A stretch of 64,000 bases of DNA from Rhizobium leguminosarum (GTDB taxonomy: Bacteria > Pseudomonadota > Alphaproteobacteria > Rhizobiales > Rhizobiaceae): positions 1,824,501 to 1,888,500 of the forward strand of contig NZ_JAGIOR010000001.1 in NCBI RefSeq assembly GCF_017876795.1, written 5' to 3'. Within the stretch, counting starts at the first letter, position 1, and each line of letters begins with the position of its first letter. The notes beneath the pieces are model-generated. The model saw only the letters and a program-made list of their open reading frames with translations, was not told the origin of the DNA and made no database searches. The translations under genes were made by a program, and so were the position numbers. Positions 1 through 8,312 of the stretch are shown piece by piece.

Positions 1-41
1 GTGCGCTGAAAGTGCGCGTCTCTTTTACGTTCGAGGTTCTC

Positions 42-1397
42 ATGCAAGCCAAGCTTCTCGGCGCCGTTGGCGCCCTTCTCGCTACAGCGTTTCTTGCTGG
101 TCCCGCTGCCGCCGCCGATAAGACCAAGATTGACTTCTGGTTCGGCAATTCCGGTGACATCGCAAAGCGTGTCCAGGAACAGTGCGATCGGTTCAACCAG
201 TCGCAGGCCGATTACGAAGTTGTGTGCACCAGCCAGGGCAGCTACGACGCTTCCCTGCAGAACACCATCGCTGCCTTCCGCGCCGGCAAGGAGCCGACCA
301 TCGCTCAGGTCTCCGACGCTGGCACGCTCGACATCATGCTTTCCGGCGCCTTCTATCCGGCCAACAGACTGATGACCGACATGGGCTACACCGTCGACTG
401 GAAAGATTATTTCTCCGGCATCGCAAACTATTATGCGACGTCGAAGGGCGAGATGTATTCCTTTCCCTTTAACTCCTCGACCGCTCTGCTCTACTGGAAC
501 AAGGACGCCTTCGCCAAGATCGGCAAGGACCATGCTCCGGCCACCTGGCAGGAAGCCGGCGAAGACTTCAAGGCTCTGAAGGACGCAGGTTATGCTTGCC
601 CGCTCGCCTTCGACATCTCCAACAACGAAGTCTGGCAGTACATCGAGCAGTTCGAAGCCGTTAACGGCGAAGCGATCGCGACGAAGAAGAACGGCTTTGA
701 AGGCCTCGATGCCGAGCTGACGTTCAACAAGAACCCGCTGCTCGTCAGCTACGTCAAGGACCTCAAGTCCTGGTACGACAACAAGCTTGCCGTCATCAAG
801 AACAAGGCCGTCGGCCAGACCTTCGTCGAAGCCTTCGCTGCGGGCGATTGCCAGGTCATCCTGACCTCGGTCGGCGACCACGGCAACGTCGGCCGCACCG
901 CCAAGCAGGGCATGAACTGGGGTGTTTCGATGCTCCCGACCTACGACAATGCAACCCGCCACAGCTCCTACGTCGGCGGCGCTTCGCTCTGGGTTCTGAA
1001 GGGCCATTCCGACGCCGAATACAAGGCTGCCGCTGCCTTCTTCAACTTCATCGCCAAGCCGGAGGAAGCTCTGACCTGGTCGACCGTGACCGGCTATATC
1101 CCGGTTCGTAACTCCGGCTTCGAATACCTGAAGAAGCAGGGCTTCTACGACAAGGCTCCTTATGCCGGCCGCGAACTCGCCATTCAGAGCCTGACCACAT
1201 CGCCGGCTGACGACACGGCTCCGCACGGCATCCGCCTCGGCGGTCTGCTGCAGGTTCGCACCGAAATCGCCAACAGCCTGCAGGCAATCTTCGTCAACAA
1301 CGCCGACGTCCAGGCTTCGCTCGACGGTGCTGCCGAACGTGGCAACCAGCTGCTGCGTCGCTTCCAGCAGACCTACAAGAACGTTCAGCTCCCCTGA
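42..1397 (+). CDS. ugpB: sn-glycerol-3-phosphate ABC transporter, periplasmic binding protein UgpB
   Basis: This is the substrate-binding subunit of the sn-glycerol-3-phosphate importer. The reading frame is open from base 12, but the ATG at 42 gives a clean signal peptide (MQAKLLGAVGALLATAF, then an AAAA cleavage region), so I use that start (451 aa). The mature part is a family-1 extracellular solute-binding protein with the usual early motif IDFWFGNSG and the SSTALLYWNKDAF segment that lines the ligand pocket. It heads ugpB-ugpA-ugpE-ugpC, the gene order known in enterobacteria. A 12-bp hairpin and a RIME-like repeat separate it from ugpA, which fits the common need for more binding protein than permease. 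The promoter, where a Pho box would be expected, lies left of the window. The family call is firm; substrate choice is inferred from the operon. Confidence 0.9.
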   Translation: MQAKLLGAVGALLATAFLAGPAAAADKTKIDFWFGNSGDIAKRVQEQCDRFNQSQADYEVVCTSQGSYDASLQNTIAAFRAGKEPTIAQVSDAGTLDIMLSGAFYPANRLMTDMGYTVDWKDYFSGIANYYATSKGEMYSFPFNSSTALLYWNKDAFAKIGKDHAPATWQEAGEDFKALKDAGYACPLAFDISNNEVWQYIEQFEAVNGEAIATKKNGFEGLDAELTFNKNPLLVSYVKDLKSWYDNKLAVIKNKAVGQTFVEAFAAGDCQVILTSVGDHGNVGRTAKQGMNWGVSMLPTYDNATRHSSYVGGASLWVLKGHSDAEYKAAAAFFNFIAKPEEALTWSTVTGYIPVRNSGFEYLKKQGFYDKAPYAGRELAIQSLTTSPADDTAPHGIRLGGLLQVRTEIANSLQAIFVNNADVQASLDGAAERGNQLLRRFQQTYKNVQLP

Positions 1398-1410
1398 TCG
1401 GCTGATATGA

Positions 1411-1449
1411 GCCGCACCCGGCCGCCTTGCGCGCCGGGTGCGGCTTTGT
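1411..1449 (+). terminator. GC-rich hairpin after ugpB (attenuator or 3' stabiliser)
   Basis: A perfect 12-bp stem (1411-1422 pairing with 1433-1444) with a 10-nt loop starts 13 bases after the ugpB stop and is followed by only a short T-rich tract (TTTGT). It sits inside the ugp operon, so it probably causes partial termination or protects the ugpB mRNA 3' end rather than ending the operon. Confidence 0.6.
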
Positions 1450-1493
1450 AAGCTCTCTTAATCGGTCGCGGATGCGAACTGCCGCCTGCGCTA

Positions 1494-1596
1494 CTGCATA
1501 ATTCCTTAAATCGGAATCGATTTAAGGGTAAAATTATGCAGCAACTCAAAGTGTTACAGCGTCGTTTGCGCGTCTGAAAGAGGCGCGGCGCTGTAA
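1494..1596 (+). repeat. RIME-like palindromic intergenic element, copy A
   Basis: Two adjacent palindromes form a unit of about 100 bp. The first runs from TGCATAATTCC to its complement ending ATTATGCA; the second runs from TTACAGCG to CGCTGTAA. The same unit occurs at 21161-21260, and its second half recurs in reverse at 45562-45623. Architecture and size match the rhizobial intergenic mosaic elements (RIME). Here it lies between ugpB and ugpA, directly before the ugpA ribosome-binding region. Confidence 0.8.
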
Positions 1597-1623
1597 ACCA
1601 AATCATGGCGAAAACGACCTCTC

Positions 1624-2508
1624 ATGGAAAAGCGCGTCACTTTCTCCTCGACGACGATCGGACTGCTCTTCGCATTTCCGATGCTGTTGCTGATCTTCGT
1701 CTTCTTCTATTGGCCGAGCGCGCAGGCGCTGTATTGGGCATTCACGCTCGAGCAGCCATGGGGCGGCGGCAATGCCTGGGTCGGTTTCGACAATTTCAAA
1801 CAGCTGCTCAGCGATCCGATCTATTGGGACTCGATTTCCCGCAGCATGATCTTCGGTTTCAGCTCGACGGCGATCGCCATGGGAATGGCGCTCATCCTGG
1901 CACTGTTGACGGATCGTGAACTGCGCGGCCACAAAATTTACCGGTCGGTCTTCATCTGGCCTTACGCGATTGCCGCGCCCGCTCTCGGTCTCGCCTTCCG
2001 CTTCATCCTGGCGCCGGAGGCAGGCCTTCTGTCGGTCATCAACCACGTCTGGCCCGGTCTCTGGAATCCGGCGCTCGACGGCAAGGATGCGATGATCGCC
2101 GTCATCGTCGCCTTCTCCTGGAAATATATCGGCTATAACTTCATCTTCTTCCTCTCGGCGCTGCAAGGCATTCCGCGCTCGCTGATCGAGGCCGCCGCAA
2201 TGGACGGTTCGGGGCCGATGCGCCGTATCTGGGATATCCAGCTTCCCTTGCTGACGCCGACACTGTTCTTCCTGCTCGTCATCAACATCACCGAGAGCTT
2301 CCAGGATTCCTTCGGCATCGTCGACGTCATGACGCAAGGCGGCCCGGCGCGCGCGACGGACCTCATGGTCTACAAGATCTATTTCGACGGCTTCAGGGGC
2401 CTCGATTATTCGGGCGCTGCAGCCCAGTCGATCATCCTGATGGTGCTCGTTGTTCTTCTCACCATCTTTCAGTTCCGCTTTATCGAGCGGCGCGTGCACT
2501 ACAAGTAA
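1624..2508 (+). CDS. ugpA: sn-glycerol-3-phosphate ABC transporter permease UgpA
   Basis: Inner-membrane permease subunit of the glycerol-3-phosphate importer, 294 aa, about the family length. Hydrophobic spans begin at once (TIGLLFAFPMLLLIFVFFYW). The cytoplasmic EAA loop that docks on the ATPase is clear (IEAAAMDGSGPMRRIWDIQL). The C-terminal tail QFRFIERRVHYK closely matches UgpA proteins. It is followed 11 bases later by ugpE. It is 226 bases downstream of ugpB because a hairpin and a RIME-like element lie between, so it may depend on read-through or on a weak internal promoter. Confidence 0.92.
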   Translation: MEKRVTFSSTTIGLLFAFPMLLLIFVFFYWPSAQALYWAFTLEQPWGGGNAWVGFDNFKQLLSDPIYWDSISRSMIFGFSSTAIAMGMALILALLTDRELRGHKIYRSVFIWPYAIAAPALGLAFRFILAPEAGLLSVINHVWPGLWNPALDGKDAMIAVIVAFSWKYIGYNFIFFLSALQGIPRSLIEAAAMDGSGPMRRIWDIQLPLLTPTLFFLLVINITESFQDSFGIVDVMTQGGPARATDLMVYKIYFDGFRGLDYSGAAAQSIILMVLVVLLTIFQFRFIERRVHYK

Positions 2509-2519
2509 GGCCCCTGCAC

Positions 2520-3434
2520 ATGATCGAACGCACGCCGATATTCAACTTCATCTGCTACACGCTTCTCGCGCTCGGCATGGTCATCGCGCTTCTGCCTTTC
2601 GCCATCGTCATCATCGCGTCGACCCTCGATCTGGAAACGGTAAATCGTGTGCCGCTGCCGCTCACGCCGGGCTCGCATTTCTGGGAAAACGTCCAGACCG
2701 CCTGGGTCCGTGCCGATCTCGGCAACAAGCTGTTTCACAGCATCATCTTCGCTGCGGCGGTCGGCGCCGGTAAAGTCATCCTTTCTGCCATGGCAGCCTT
2801 CTCGATCGTCTACTTCCGCTTCCGCGGCCGGTATGTGATTTTCTGGATCATCTTCATCACGCTGATGCTGCCACTGGAAGTCCGCATCGTGCCGACCTAT
2901 TCGATCGCGGCCAATGCGCTGCAGCCGTTCCAGACGATCCTTGATGTCACCGGCATAAGCTGGCTCGTGGCGCAGATCACCGGCATCCAGATCAAGCTCG
3001 AATGGGGCCTGCTCAATTCCTATCCCGGTCTCGTTCTGCCGTTGGTCGCAACCGCGACCGGCACTTTCCTTTACCGGCAGTTTTACCTGACGGTTCCGGA
3101 CGAACTTGCCGAGGCCTCGAAGATGGACGGATCGGGTCCTGTCCGGTTTTTCTGGGACATTCTGGTGCCGCTTTCGCGGCCAAACATGATCGCACTGTTC
3201 ACGATCATGTTCGTCTGGGCCTGGAACCAGTATCTCTGGCCGCTGCTGATTACTACCGATCCGAATTTCGGCATTGCCGTGACGCAGCTCAAGACCCTCA
3301 TCCCGTCCGAATTCGGCCTGCCGGACTGGAACGTCGCCATGGCAGGTACACTTATCATCATGTCGCCGCCGCTGGTGCTCGTCATCCTGATGCAGCGTTG
3401 GTTCGTGCGCGGCCTTATCTCTACCGAGAAATGA
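2520..3434 (+). CDS. ugpE: sn-glycerol-3-phosphate ABC transporter permease UgpE
   Basis: Second permease of the Ugp importer, 304 aa. An N-terminal membrane span (FNFICYTLLALGMVIALLPF) is followed by the remaining spans and an EAA loop (AEASKMDGSGPVRFFWDIL) for coupling to UgpC. The C-terminal motif QRWFVRGLISTEK is typical of MalG-type permeases. It is slightly longer than enterobacterial UgpE (about 280 aa), mainly through extra sequence in the central periplasmic region (QTILDVTGISWLVAQITG). Tight spacing to ugpA and ugpC indicates one transcript. Confidence 0.92.
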   Translation: MIERTPIFNFICYTLLALGMVIALLPFAIVIIASTLDLETVNRVPLPLTPGSHFWENVQTAWVRADLGNKLFHSIIFAAAVGAGKVILSAMAAFSIVYFRFRGRYVIFWIIFITLMLPLEVRIVPTYSIAANALQPFQTILDVTGISWLVAQITGIQIKLEWGLLNSYPGLVLPLVATATGTFLYRQFYLTVPDELAEASKMDGSGPVRFFWDILVPLSRPNMIALFTIMFVWAWNQYLWPLLITTDPNFGIAVTQLKTLIPSEFGLPDWNVAMAGTLIIMSPPLVLVILMQRWFVRGLISTEK

Positions 3435-3446
3435 AGGAATAGTCCT

Positions 3447-4556
3447 GTGGCACCTATCTCAATCCGTGATGTGAAAAAGAGCTACGGCAAGAATCCCGTC
3501 GTTCACGGCGTCGATCTCGAAATCCAGTCCGGTGAGTTCATCGTCATCCTCGGTCCGTCCGGCTGCGGCAAGTCCACACTGTTGCGCATGATCGCCGGCC
3601 TGGAGGAAATCAGCGGTGGCGAAATCGCAATCGACGGGCGCGTCGTCAACCAGCTGGAGCCGCGTGAGCGCGGCTGCGCCATGGTGTTTCAAAACTATGC
3701 GCTCTATCCGCATATGAGCGTTGCCGAGAATATGGGTTATGCCCTTAAAGTGGCCGGCGTCTCCAAGGCTGAGCGCAGCCGGCGCATCGCCGAAGTCGCC
3801 AAGGCGCTCAGCCTCGAACCCTTCCTCGACCGCCGGCCCGCCGCCCTTTCCGGCGGCCAGCGCCAGCGCGTCGCCATGGGCCGCGCGATGATCCGCGAAC
3901 CGAAGGTTTTCCTCTTCGATGAGCCTCTGTCGAACCTCGACGCCAAGCTGCGCATCGCCATGCGCGCCGAAATCCGCCGCCTGCATCGCCGCCTCGGCGC
4001 CACCTCAATCTTCGTCACGCATGACCAGACCGAGGCGATGACGCTGGCCGACCGGCTGGTGGTGATGAACGGCGGCAGGGTCGAGCAGGTCGGCACCCCG
4101 GAAGAAGTCTATCATCATCCGGTGTCGCGTTTCGTTGCCGGCTTCGTCGGCACGCCGGCGATGAACCTGCTCGAAGGCACGATCAATGACGAGGGCGTCT
4201 TCGTCTACGACCAGAGCCGCAAGGTCGCGTTGCCGCGCGAGCGCGCGGCAGCGCTGAAAGGCAAACGCGTCGTGCTCGGCATGCGTGCCGAAACAGCCCG
4301 GCTGGTGGCCCCGGACGCGCCCGGCGCTCTCACCGCAACGGCCGACTTCATCGAAGAACTTGGCGCGAGCCGTGTCGTTCACGCCGATTTCGACGGGTTG
4401 CCCTTTGCCGTGGCGCTGACCGAGGCCGTGAAGGTGAAGTCCGGCGATCCGATCGGTATCGCGATCGACTATAACGCGATCCATCTCTATGCCGCCGATA
4501 CCGGCCGGATCATCGAGAATCCCGTCAGAAGCGCTGCTGGCGCGGTCCACGCCTGA
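3447..4556 (+). CDS. ugpC: sn-glycerol-3-phosphate ABC transporter ATPase UgpC
   Basis: ATPase of the Ugp importer (369 aa), of the MalK/UgpC type. It starts at a GTG 12 bases after ugpE. Seen in order: Walker [10 protein letters not shown] (residues 36-44), the Q-loop in [10 protein letters not shown], signature [14 protein letters not shown], Walker [17 protein letters not shown], and the switch histidine in [17 protein letters not shown]-terminal TOBE/OB regulatory part of about 130 residues follows. No ugpQ phosphodiesterase gene follows; the next gene is convergent. Confidence 0.93.
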   Translation: MAPISIRDVKKSYGKNPVVHGVDLEIQSGEFIVILGPSGCGKSTLLRMIAGLEEISGGEIAIDGRVVNQLEPRERGCAMVFQNYALYPHMSVAENMGYALKVAGVSKAERSRRIAEVAKALSLEPFLDRRPAALSGGQRQRVAMGRAMIREPKVFLFDEPLSNLDAKLRIAMRAEIRRLHRRLGATSIFVTHDQTEAMTLADRLVVMNGGRVEQVGTPEEVYHHPVSRFVAGFVGTPAMNLLEGTINDEGVFVYDQSRKVALPRERAAALKGKRVVLGMRAETARLVAPDAPGALTATADFIEELGASRVVHADFDGLPFAVALTEAVKVKSGDPIGIAIDYNAIHLYAADTGRIIENPVRSAAGAVHA

Positions 4557-4568
4557 CGGGCATACGCG

Positions 4569-5042
4569 TCAGCGATGAATCGGGTCGATCCACGCGACGT
4601 CTTCCGGCTTTTCGATCGGCTCGATGTCGAGATTGACGACGACCGGCTCCTGGCCTGAGCGGACGAGCACGCATTCCAGCGTCTCGTCGCGGCTGGCATT
4701 GATTTCCTGGTGCGGCACATAGGGCGGGACATAGATGAAATCGCCGGGGCCGGCCTCGGCAGTATATTCCAGATGCTCGCCCCAGCGCATGCGGGCCTTT
4801 CCCTTGACCACGTAGATGATGCTTTCGAGATCGCCGTGATGATGGGCGCCGGTCTTGGCGTTGGCGTGGATCGTCACCGTGCCGGCCCAGATCTTCTCGG
4901 CGCCGGCGCGCGCATTGTTGATCGCCGTCGCGCGGTTCATCCCCGGCGTCTGCGCGGTGTTCGGATCGAGCGAATTGCCGGGAATGACCTTGACGCCATG
5001 TTCCCGCCAGTCGACGTGATGATGCTCGTGATCGTCGCTCAT
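4569..5042 (-). CDS. cupin-domain protein
   Basis: A 157-aa single-domain cupin. The start ATG at 5042 has a good GGAGG ribosome site seven bases upstream; the longer open frame has none. The N-terminus is histidine-rich (MSDDHEHHHVDW). Cupin motif 1 is visible as TGAHHHGDLESIIYVVKG, with two or three His and a Glu as likely metal ligands. Motif 2 is visible in GPGDFIYVPPYVPHQE, with the late His. Such proteins bind a metal and act as small isomerases, oxygenases or sensors; the sequence does not say which. It converges on ugpC with a 12-base gap. Confidence 0.75.
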   Translation of the reverse strand: MSDDHEHHHVDWREHGVKVIPGNSLDPNTAQTPGMNRATAINNARAGAEKIWAGTVTIHANAKTGAHHHGDLESIIYVVKGKARMRWGEHLEYTAEAGPGDFIYVPPYVPHQEINASRDETLECVLVRSGQEPVVVNLDIEPIEKPEDVAWIDPIHR

Positions 5043-5134
5043 GCCTTGCCTCCGCCTTCGATCTAAGCAATTTAGGTGGGCGCGGCGCGGCGGCCAAGCG
5101 GATTTATCTTCGCGCATCAGAAAGAGCGGACCCA

Positions 5135-5677
5135 ATGAGCCACCTTCCGCAGGTCGACTACGACAGCGCTTCACAAGAGGTTCGGGCGGCGCATGACGAG
5201 GAAGTCAGGCTGCGCGGACGCATGACCAACATGAAACGGACGCTCTTACATTCGCCCGCCGCCCATCGCATCTATGCCGAATGGTTCACGCTGCGGGCAG
5301 AACTCGATCCCGCTATCAGCGACCGGGAGATCTGGATCTTCTCGCATGCAATCTCGAAGGCGGCGAAATCGAAGATAGCCATCACCTTCTTTCGCCGGGC
5401 GCTGATCAACAAGGGTTTCAACCCCGACGCGCTGGAACTTTCTGAGGAGGAAGCGCTGCTCGACGCTTTCGGCAAGGCGATCGTCGCCGATTCCAACGCT
5501 GTTCCCACCGAAGTCTGGGCGAGACTGAAAGAGCGCTACGAGACCAAGGTGCTCGTCGATCTCGTCGCCTTCGCCGGCATCATGTTGGCCACCGCCGTCT
5601 TCAACAATGTCGTCGAGGTCGATTTCGATCCCGAGCTTGAAGCCTTTGCCGAAGGCGCCGGTTCACCCGCGTCCTGA
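5135..5677 (+). CDS. carboxymuconolactone decarboxylase/AhpD-like protein without the CxxC motif
   Basis: A 180-aa all-helical protein. The stretch GRMTNMKRTLLHSPAA and the later LVAFAGIMLATAVFNNVVEVD are characteristic of the carboxymuconolactone decarboxylase (AhpD) fold. I see no Cys-x-x-Cys pair, in fact no cysteine at all, so an AhpD-type peroxidase role is unlikely. It is divergent from the cupin gene with 92 bases between the start codons, so the two may share a control region and a metabolic theme. Function unknown. Confidence 0.65.
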   Translation: MSHLPQVDYDSASQEVRAAHDEEVRLRGRMTNMKRTLLHSPAAHRIYAEWFTLRAELDPAISDREIWIFSHAISKAAKSKIAITFFRRALINKGFNPDALELSEEEALLDAFGKAIVADSNAVPTEVWARLKERYETKVLVDLVAFAGIMLATAVFNNVVEVDFDPELEAFAEGAGSPAS

Positions 5678-5738
5678 ATCTCAACCATCGAGCGGCAGGA
5701 TCAGCACATCGCGTGCCTGCACCAAGCCCTGATGTCGC

Positions 5739-6515
5739 TCAAGCCTCACCGCCGAGCGAGGCGATCGCGGCCCTGACTGCGTCCGCGCCGGGTCTGGTCG
5801 GCCGGTATTCCAGGCCGACCGAACCGTCGTAGCCGTTGGCGAAGATCCAGCCGAGGCGGTGGGCAAGGTCGATGCTGCCGGAGCCCGGCTCGTTGCGGCC
5901 GGGATGGTCGGCGACATGGACGTGGAAGATGCGGTCGAGGCGGCCCTCCAGCACCTCTTCCGTCCGTTCGTCCATCACGGCGGAATGGTAAATGTCGTAG
6001 ACGATGCCAATCTCCGGGCGGGCGACGTCATCGATGATGTCGAGGCCTTCGCGGGTCGAATCGAGGAAATAGCCGACATGGTCGATGCGGATGTTAAGCG
6101 GCTCGACGCCGAGGCGCACACCGCTGCCTGCAAGAATATCGGCGCCGGCTTTCAGCGTTTCGGTGAGCGCCCGGCGCTGCTCCTCGCGGGGCACGCCCGA
6201 AAGATCGTTGCCTGCCTGGGCAATCAGCACTGGTGCGCCAAGACGCTTTGCCACGGCGACGGATTCAGCAAGGCCCTCTAACCAGGCCTTCCGATTGCCG
6301 GCGTCGGTCAGCGCGATCATCGGTTCGGCGACGAGGCTGGTGACGGCAAGGCCGGTTTCCTTCAGCGCCGCCTCGATCGCATCCAGATCCTTGTCGGTCC
6401 AGCGCCAGAATTCGATCGCCGTCAGGCCGCCGGCATGAGCGCGGCGGATGCGATCGGGAAAGCGGTCGCCTTCTTCGGCAAACAGCCACTCTATGCAGGC
6501 TGAATAACGTCGCAT
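5739..6515 (-). CDS. hydroxypyruvate isomerase-like TIM-barrel protein
   Basis: A 258-aa sugar-phosphate isomerase/epimerase (AP endonuclease 2-like TIM barrel). The start ATG at 6515 has GAGGAG five bases upstream. Expected active-site segments are present: GVEPLN (Glu after strand 5), GIVYDIYHS (Asp and His), HVHVADHPGRNEPGSGSID (metal ligands) and VGLEYRP (C-terminal Glu). This pattern fits the hydroxypyruvate isomerase group, which interconverts hydroxypyruvate and tartronate semialdehyde. Substrate is inferred from family resemblance. Divergent from the SDR gene at 6659. Confidence 0.75.
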   Translation of the reverse strand: MRRYSACIEWLFAEEGDRFPDRIRRAHAGGLTAIEFWRWTDKDLDAIEAALKETGLAVTSLVAEPMIALTDAGNRKAWLEGLAESVAVAKRLGAPVLIAQAGNDLSGVPREEQRRALTETLKAGADILAGSGVRLGVEPLNIRIDHVGYFLDSTREGLDIIDDVARPEIGIVYDIYHSAVMDERTEEVLEGRLDRIFHVHVADHPGRNEPGSGSIDLAHRLGWIFANGYDGSVGLEYRPTRPGADAVRAAIASLGGEA

Positions 6516-6658
6516 GAAAACTCCTCGCATGTGTGGACGCAGGCTGCGACAGATCGCTGGCGGCCGCAAGAGGCGTTTGGGTGCTTGACGCCCGGTTTCA
6601 TTGGCGGAACACTCGGCACATCAGGCCGGAACCGCCGGCCGCTTGCGCGGAGGAAAAT

Positions 6659-7447
6659 ATGGATCTCGGACTGAAGGGAAAGACCGCCGTCATAACCGGC
6701 GCGTCTGTCGGCATTGGGTTGGCGATCGCCGAGGGGCTGGCGGCTGAGGGCTCCAATCTGGTGCTGGCGGCCCGTGGCGGTGAACGGCTCGAGGCGGAAG
6801 CCGCCCGGATCGCCGAGAAGTATGGCGTCGGCGCCGCCGCTATTGTCGCCGATGTGGCGACGGTTGCGGGAACCGAGGCGATCATTGCGGCAGCGGCCGA
6901 AAAAGGCGGCGCCGACATCCTCATCAACAATGCCGGCACCGGTTCGAACGAGACGGTGATGGAGGCGCCCGACGAGAAGTGGCAGACTTATTGGGACCTG
7001 CATGTGATGGCTGCCGTGCGGCTGGCGCGCGGAATTGCGCCGCAGATGAAGGAACGCGGCGGCGGTGTGATCCTGCACAATGCCTCGATCTGCGCCGTCC
7101 AGCCGCTCTGGTACGAGCCGATCTACAATGTCAGCAAGTCGGCACTGATGATGTTTTCGAAGACGCTCTCGACCGAGCTCATCAAGGACAATATCCGCGT
7201 CAACTGCGTCAATGCCGGCCTGATCCTGACGCCCGACTGGATCAAGACCGCCAAGCAATTGACGGCCGAAACCGGCGGAAACTGGGAAGGCTACCTGCAG
7301 AGCGTCGCCAACGAGCACGCCGCCTCCAAACGGTTCGGCACGCCGGAGGAACTGGCAAACGTCTTCGTCTTCCTGAGTTCGGAGCGCGCGAGCTATTGCG
7401 TCGGCTCCACCTATTTCGTCGATGGCGGTATGTTGAAGACGATCTGA
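6659..7447 (+). CDS. short-chain dehydrogenase/reductase
   Basis: Classical SDR oxidoreductase, 262 aa. The start at 6659 is chosen because GGAGG lies just before it and the frame then opens with the cofactor motif (VITGASVGIGLAIA, TGxxxGxG). Further marks are the NNAG motif (ILINNAG), catalytic Ser in HNASICAVQP, and YNVSK with the Tyr and Lys of the active site. The C-terminal SSERASYCVGSTYFVDGG is standard for the family. Substrate unknown; divergence from the isomerase gene suggests sugar or hydroxyacid metabolism. Confidence 0.82.
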   Translation: MDLGLKGKTAVITGASVGIGLAIAEGLAAEGSNLVLAARGGERLEAEAARIAEKYGVGAAAIVADVATVAGTEAIIAAAAEKGGADILINNAGTGSNETVMEAPDEKWQTYWDLHVMAAVRLARGIAPQMKERGGGVILHNASICAVQPLWYEPIYNVSKSALMMFSKTLSTELIKDNIRVNCVNAGLILTPDWIKTAKQLTAETGGNWEGYLQSVANEHAASKRFGTPEELANVFVFLSSERASYCVGSTYFVDGGMLKTI

Positions 7448-7522
7448 TGGGCTGCCGGCAAGGCGTACGGCAGGCCGATCCTTTTCGAGACTGCCGATGG
7501 TTCTGTGGACGTTACCGATATA

Positions 7523-7539
7523 AGCTATAAATAATAGCT
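7523..7539. promoter_or_regulatory. AT-rich inverted repeat upstream of the Rrf2-type regulator
   Basis: AGCTAT-N5-ATAGCT lies in an AT-rich island 82 bases before the regulator's start. The dyad size is compatible with an operator for a dimeric Rrf2 protein. Its role as an autoregulatory site is inference. Confidence 0.4.
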
Positions 7540-7621
7540 ATTTTGTTGTATGTTCACGCTTTTGACGCTATTTGCCTGCTATTGGCAGGATAAATACTGC
7601 GTTTTCTACAGGGCACCGACG

Positions 7622-8086
7622 ATGCTGACGAAAAAGGGCAAATATGGGCTGAAGGCGCTGGTCGATTTGGCGCGGCTGGCGCCGGGTGAGACCGCCTTCA
7701 TCAATGACATCGCAAGCCGCAATAATATCCCGAAGAAATTCCTCGATACGATCCTGCTCGAACTGCGCAATGTCGGCATCCTGCGCTCGAAGAAGGGGCC
7801 GGGCGGCGGCTATTCCCTGTCGCGGCCGGCTTCCGAAATCCGCATCGGCCATGTCATCCGCACGCTCGATGGGCCGCTGGCGCCGATCCGCTGTGCCAGC
7901 CGCACGGCTTACGAGGCCTGCGACGACTGCGCCGATCCGGAAACCTGTCAGGTGCGGCGCTCGATGACCGATGTTCGTGACGCGATCGCCGCCATTCTCG
8001 ACAATATGAGCCTTGAGCAATTCGTCGCCGCCGGTGGCCGCATCGAAGGCCCCGAGGAACAATTCCCGGTCTCCGCCGCCAGCTGA
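7622..8086 (+). CDS. Rrf2-family transcriptional regulator with a four-cysteine cluster
   Basis: A 154-aa Rrf2 winged-helix repressor. The ATG at 7622 begins the typical MLTKKGKYGLKALVDLA. The recognition helix and wing are visible (IPKKFLDTILLELRNVG, then SKKGPGGGYSL). The C-terminal part has four cysteines (CASRTAYEACDDCADPETC), which suggests an Fe-S cluster or redox switch. It is not RirA or NsrR by sequence. A palindrome lies 82 bases upstream, and a MITE-like repeat begins one base after the stop codon. The signal sensed is unknown. Confidence 0.8.
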   Translation: MLTKKGKYGLKALVDLARLAPGETAFINDIASRNNIPKKFLDTILLELRNVGILRSKKGPGGGYSLSRPASEIRIGHVIRTLDGPLAPIRCASRTAYEACDDCADPETCQVRRSMTDVRDAIAAILDNMSLEQFVAAGGRIEGPEEQFPVSAAS

Positions 8087-8087
8087 A

Positions 8088-8312
8088 CTAGAGCCTTTCC
8101 TGGTTAGATTGAAGCATTCTGTTGGGTCAAACGGAGTCGGCCGGTCGATCAGCCAGCCCGTTTCAGCCAACCCGAAGGGCCGGACATCTTTCCGCCAGGA
8201 TCAGAGGCAATCGGCTCGGACGTACCAAGAGGTATGCCCATCGCCAATCGCCTCTGCCCTGACGAAAATCTGCTCCGGCAGAATGCTTCAATCTAACCAG
8301 GAAAGGCTCTAG
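8088..8312. mobile_element. 225-bp MITE-like element with perfect 34-bp terminal inverted repeats
   Basis: The first 34 bases (8088-8121) are the exact reverse complement of the last 34 (8279-8312). Inside, a second imperfect dyad (around 8196-8211 and 8247-8262) is built on AGAGGCAATCGG and its complement. The ends read CTA-GAGCC and GGCTC-TAG, so a TA target duplication, as made by IS630/Tc1-type transposases, is plausible. No transposase is encoded. The element starts one base after the Rrf2 gene and carries the stop codon of the neighbouring SfnB-like gene on the other strand. Confidence 0.8.

Noticed and set aside
8013..8312. 99-codon frame running through the MITE-like element
   Set aside because: It starts inside the Rrf2 gene in another frame and continues through the inverted-repeat element; no ribosome site. 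The element is better explained as non-coding.
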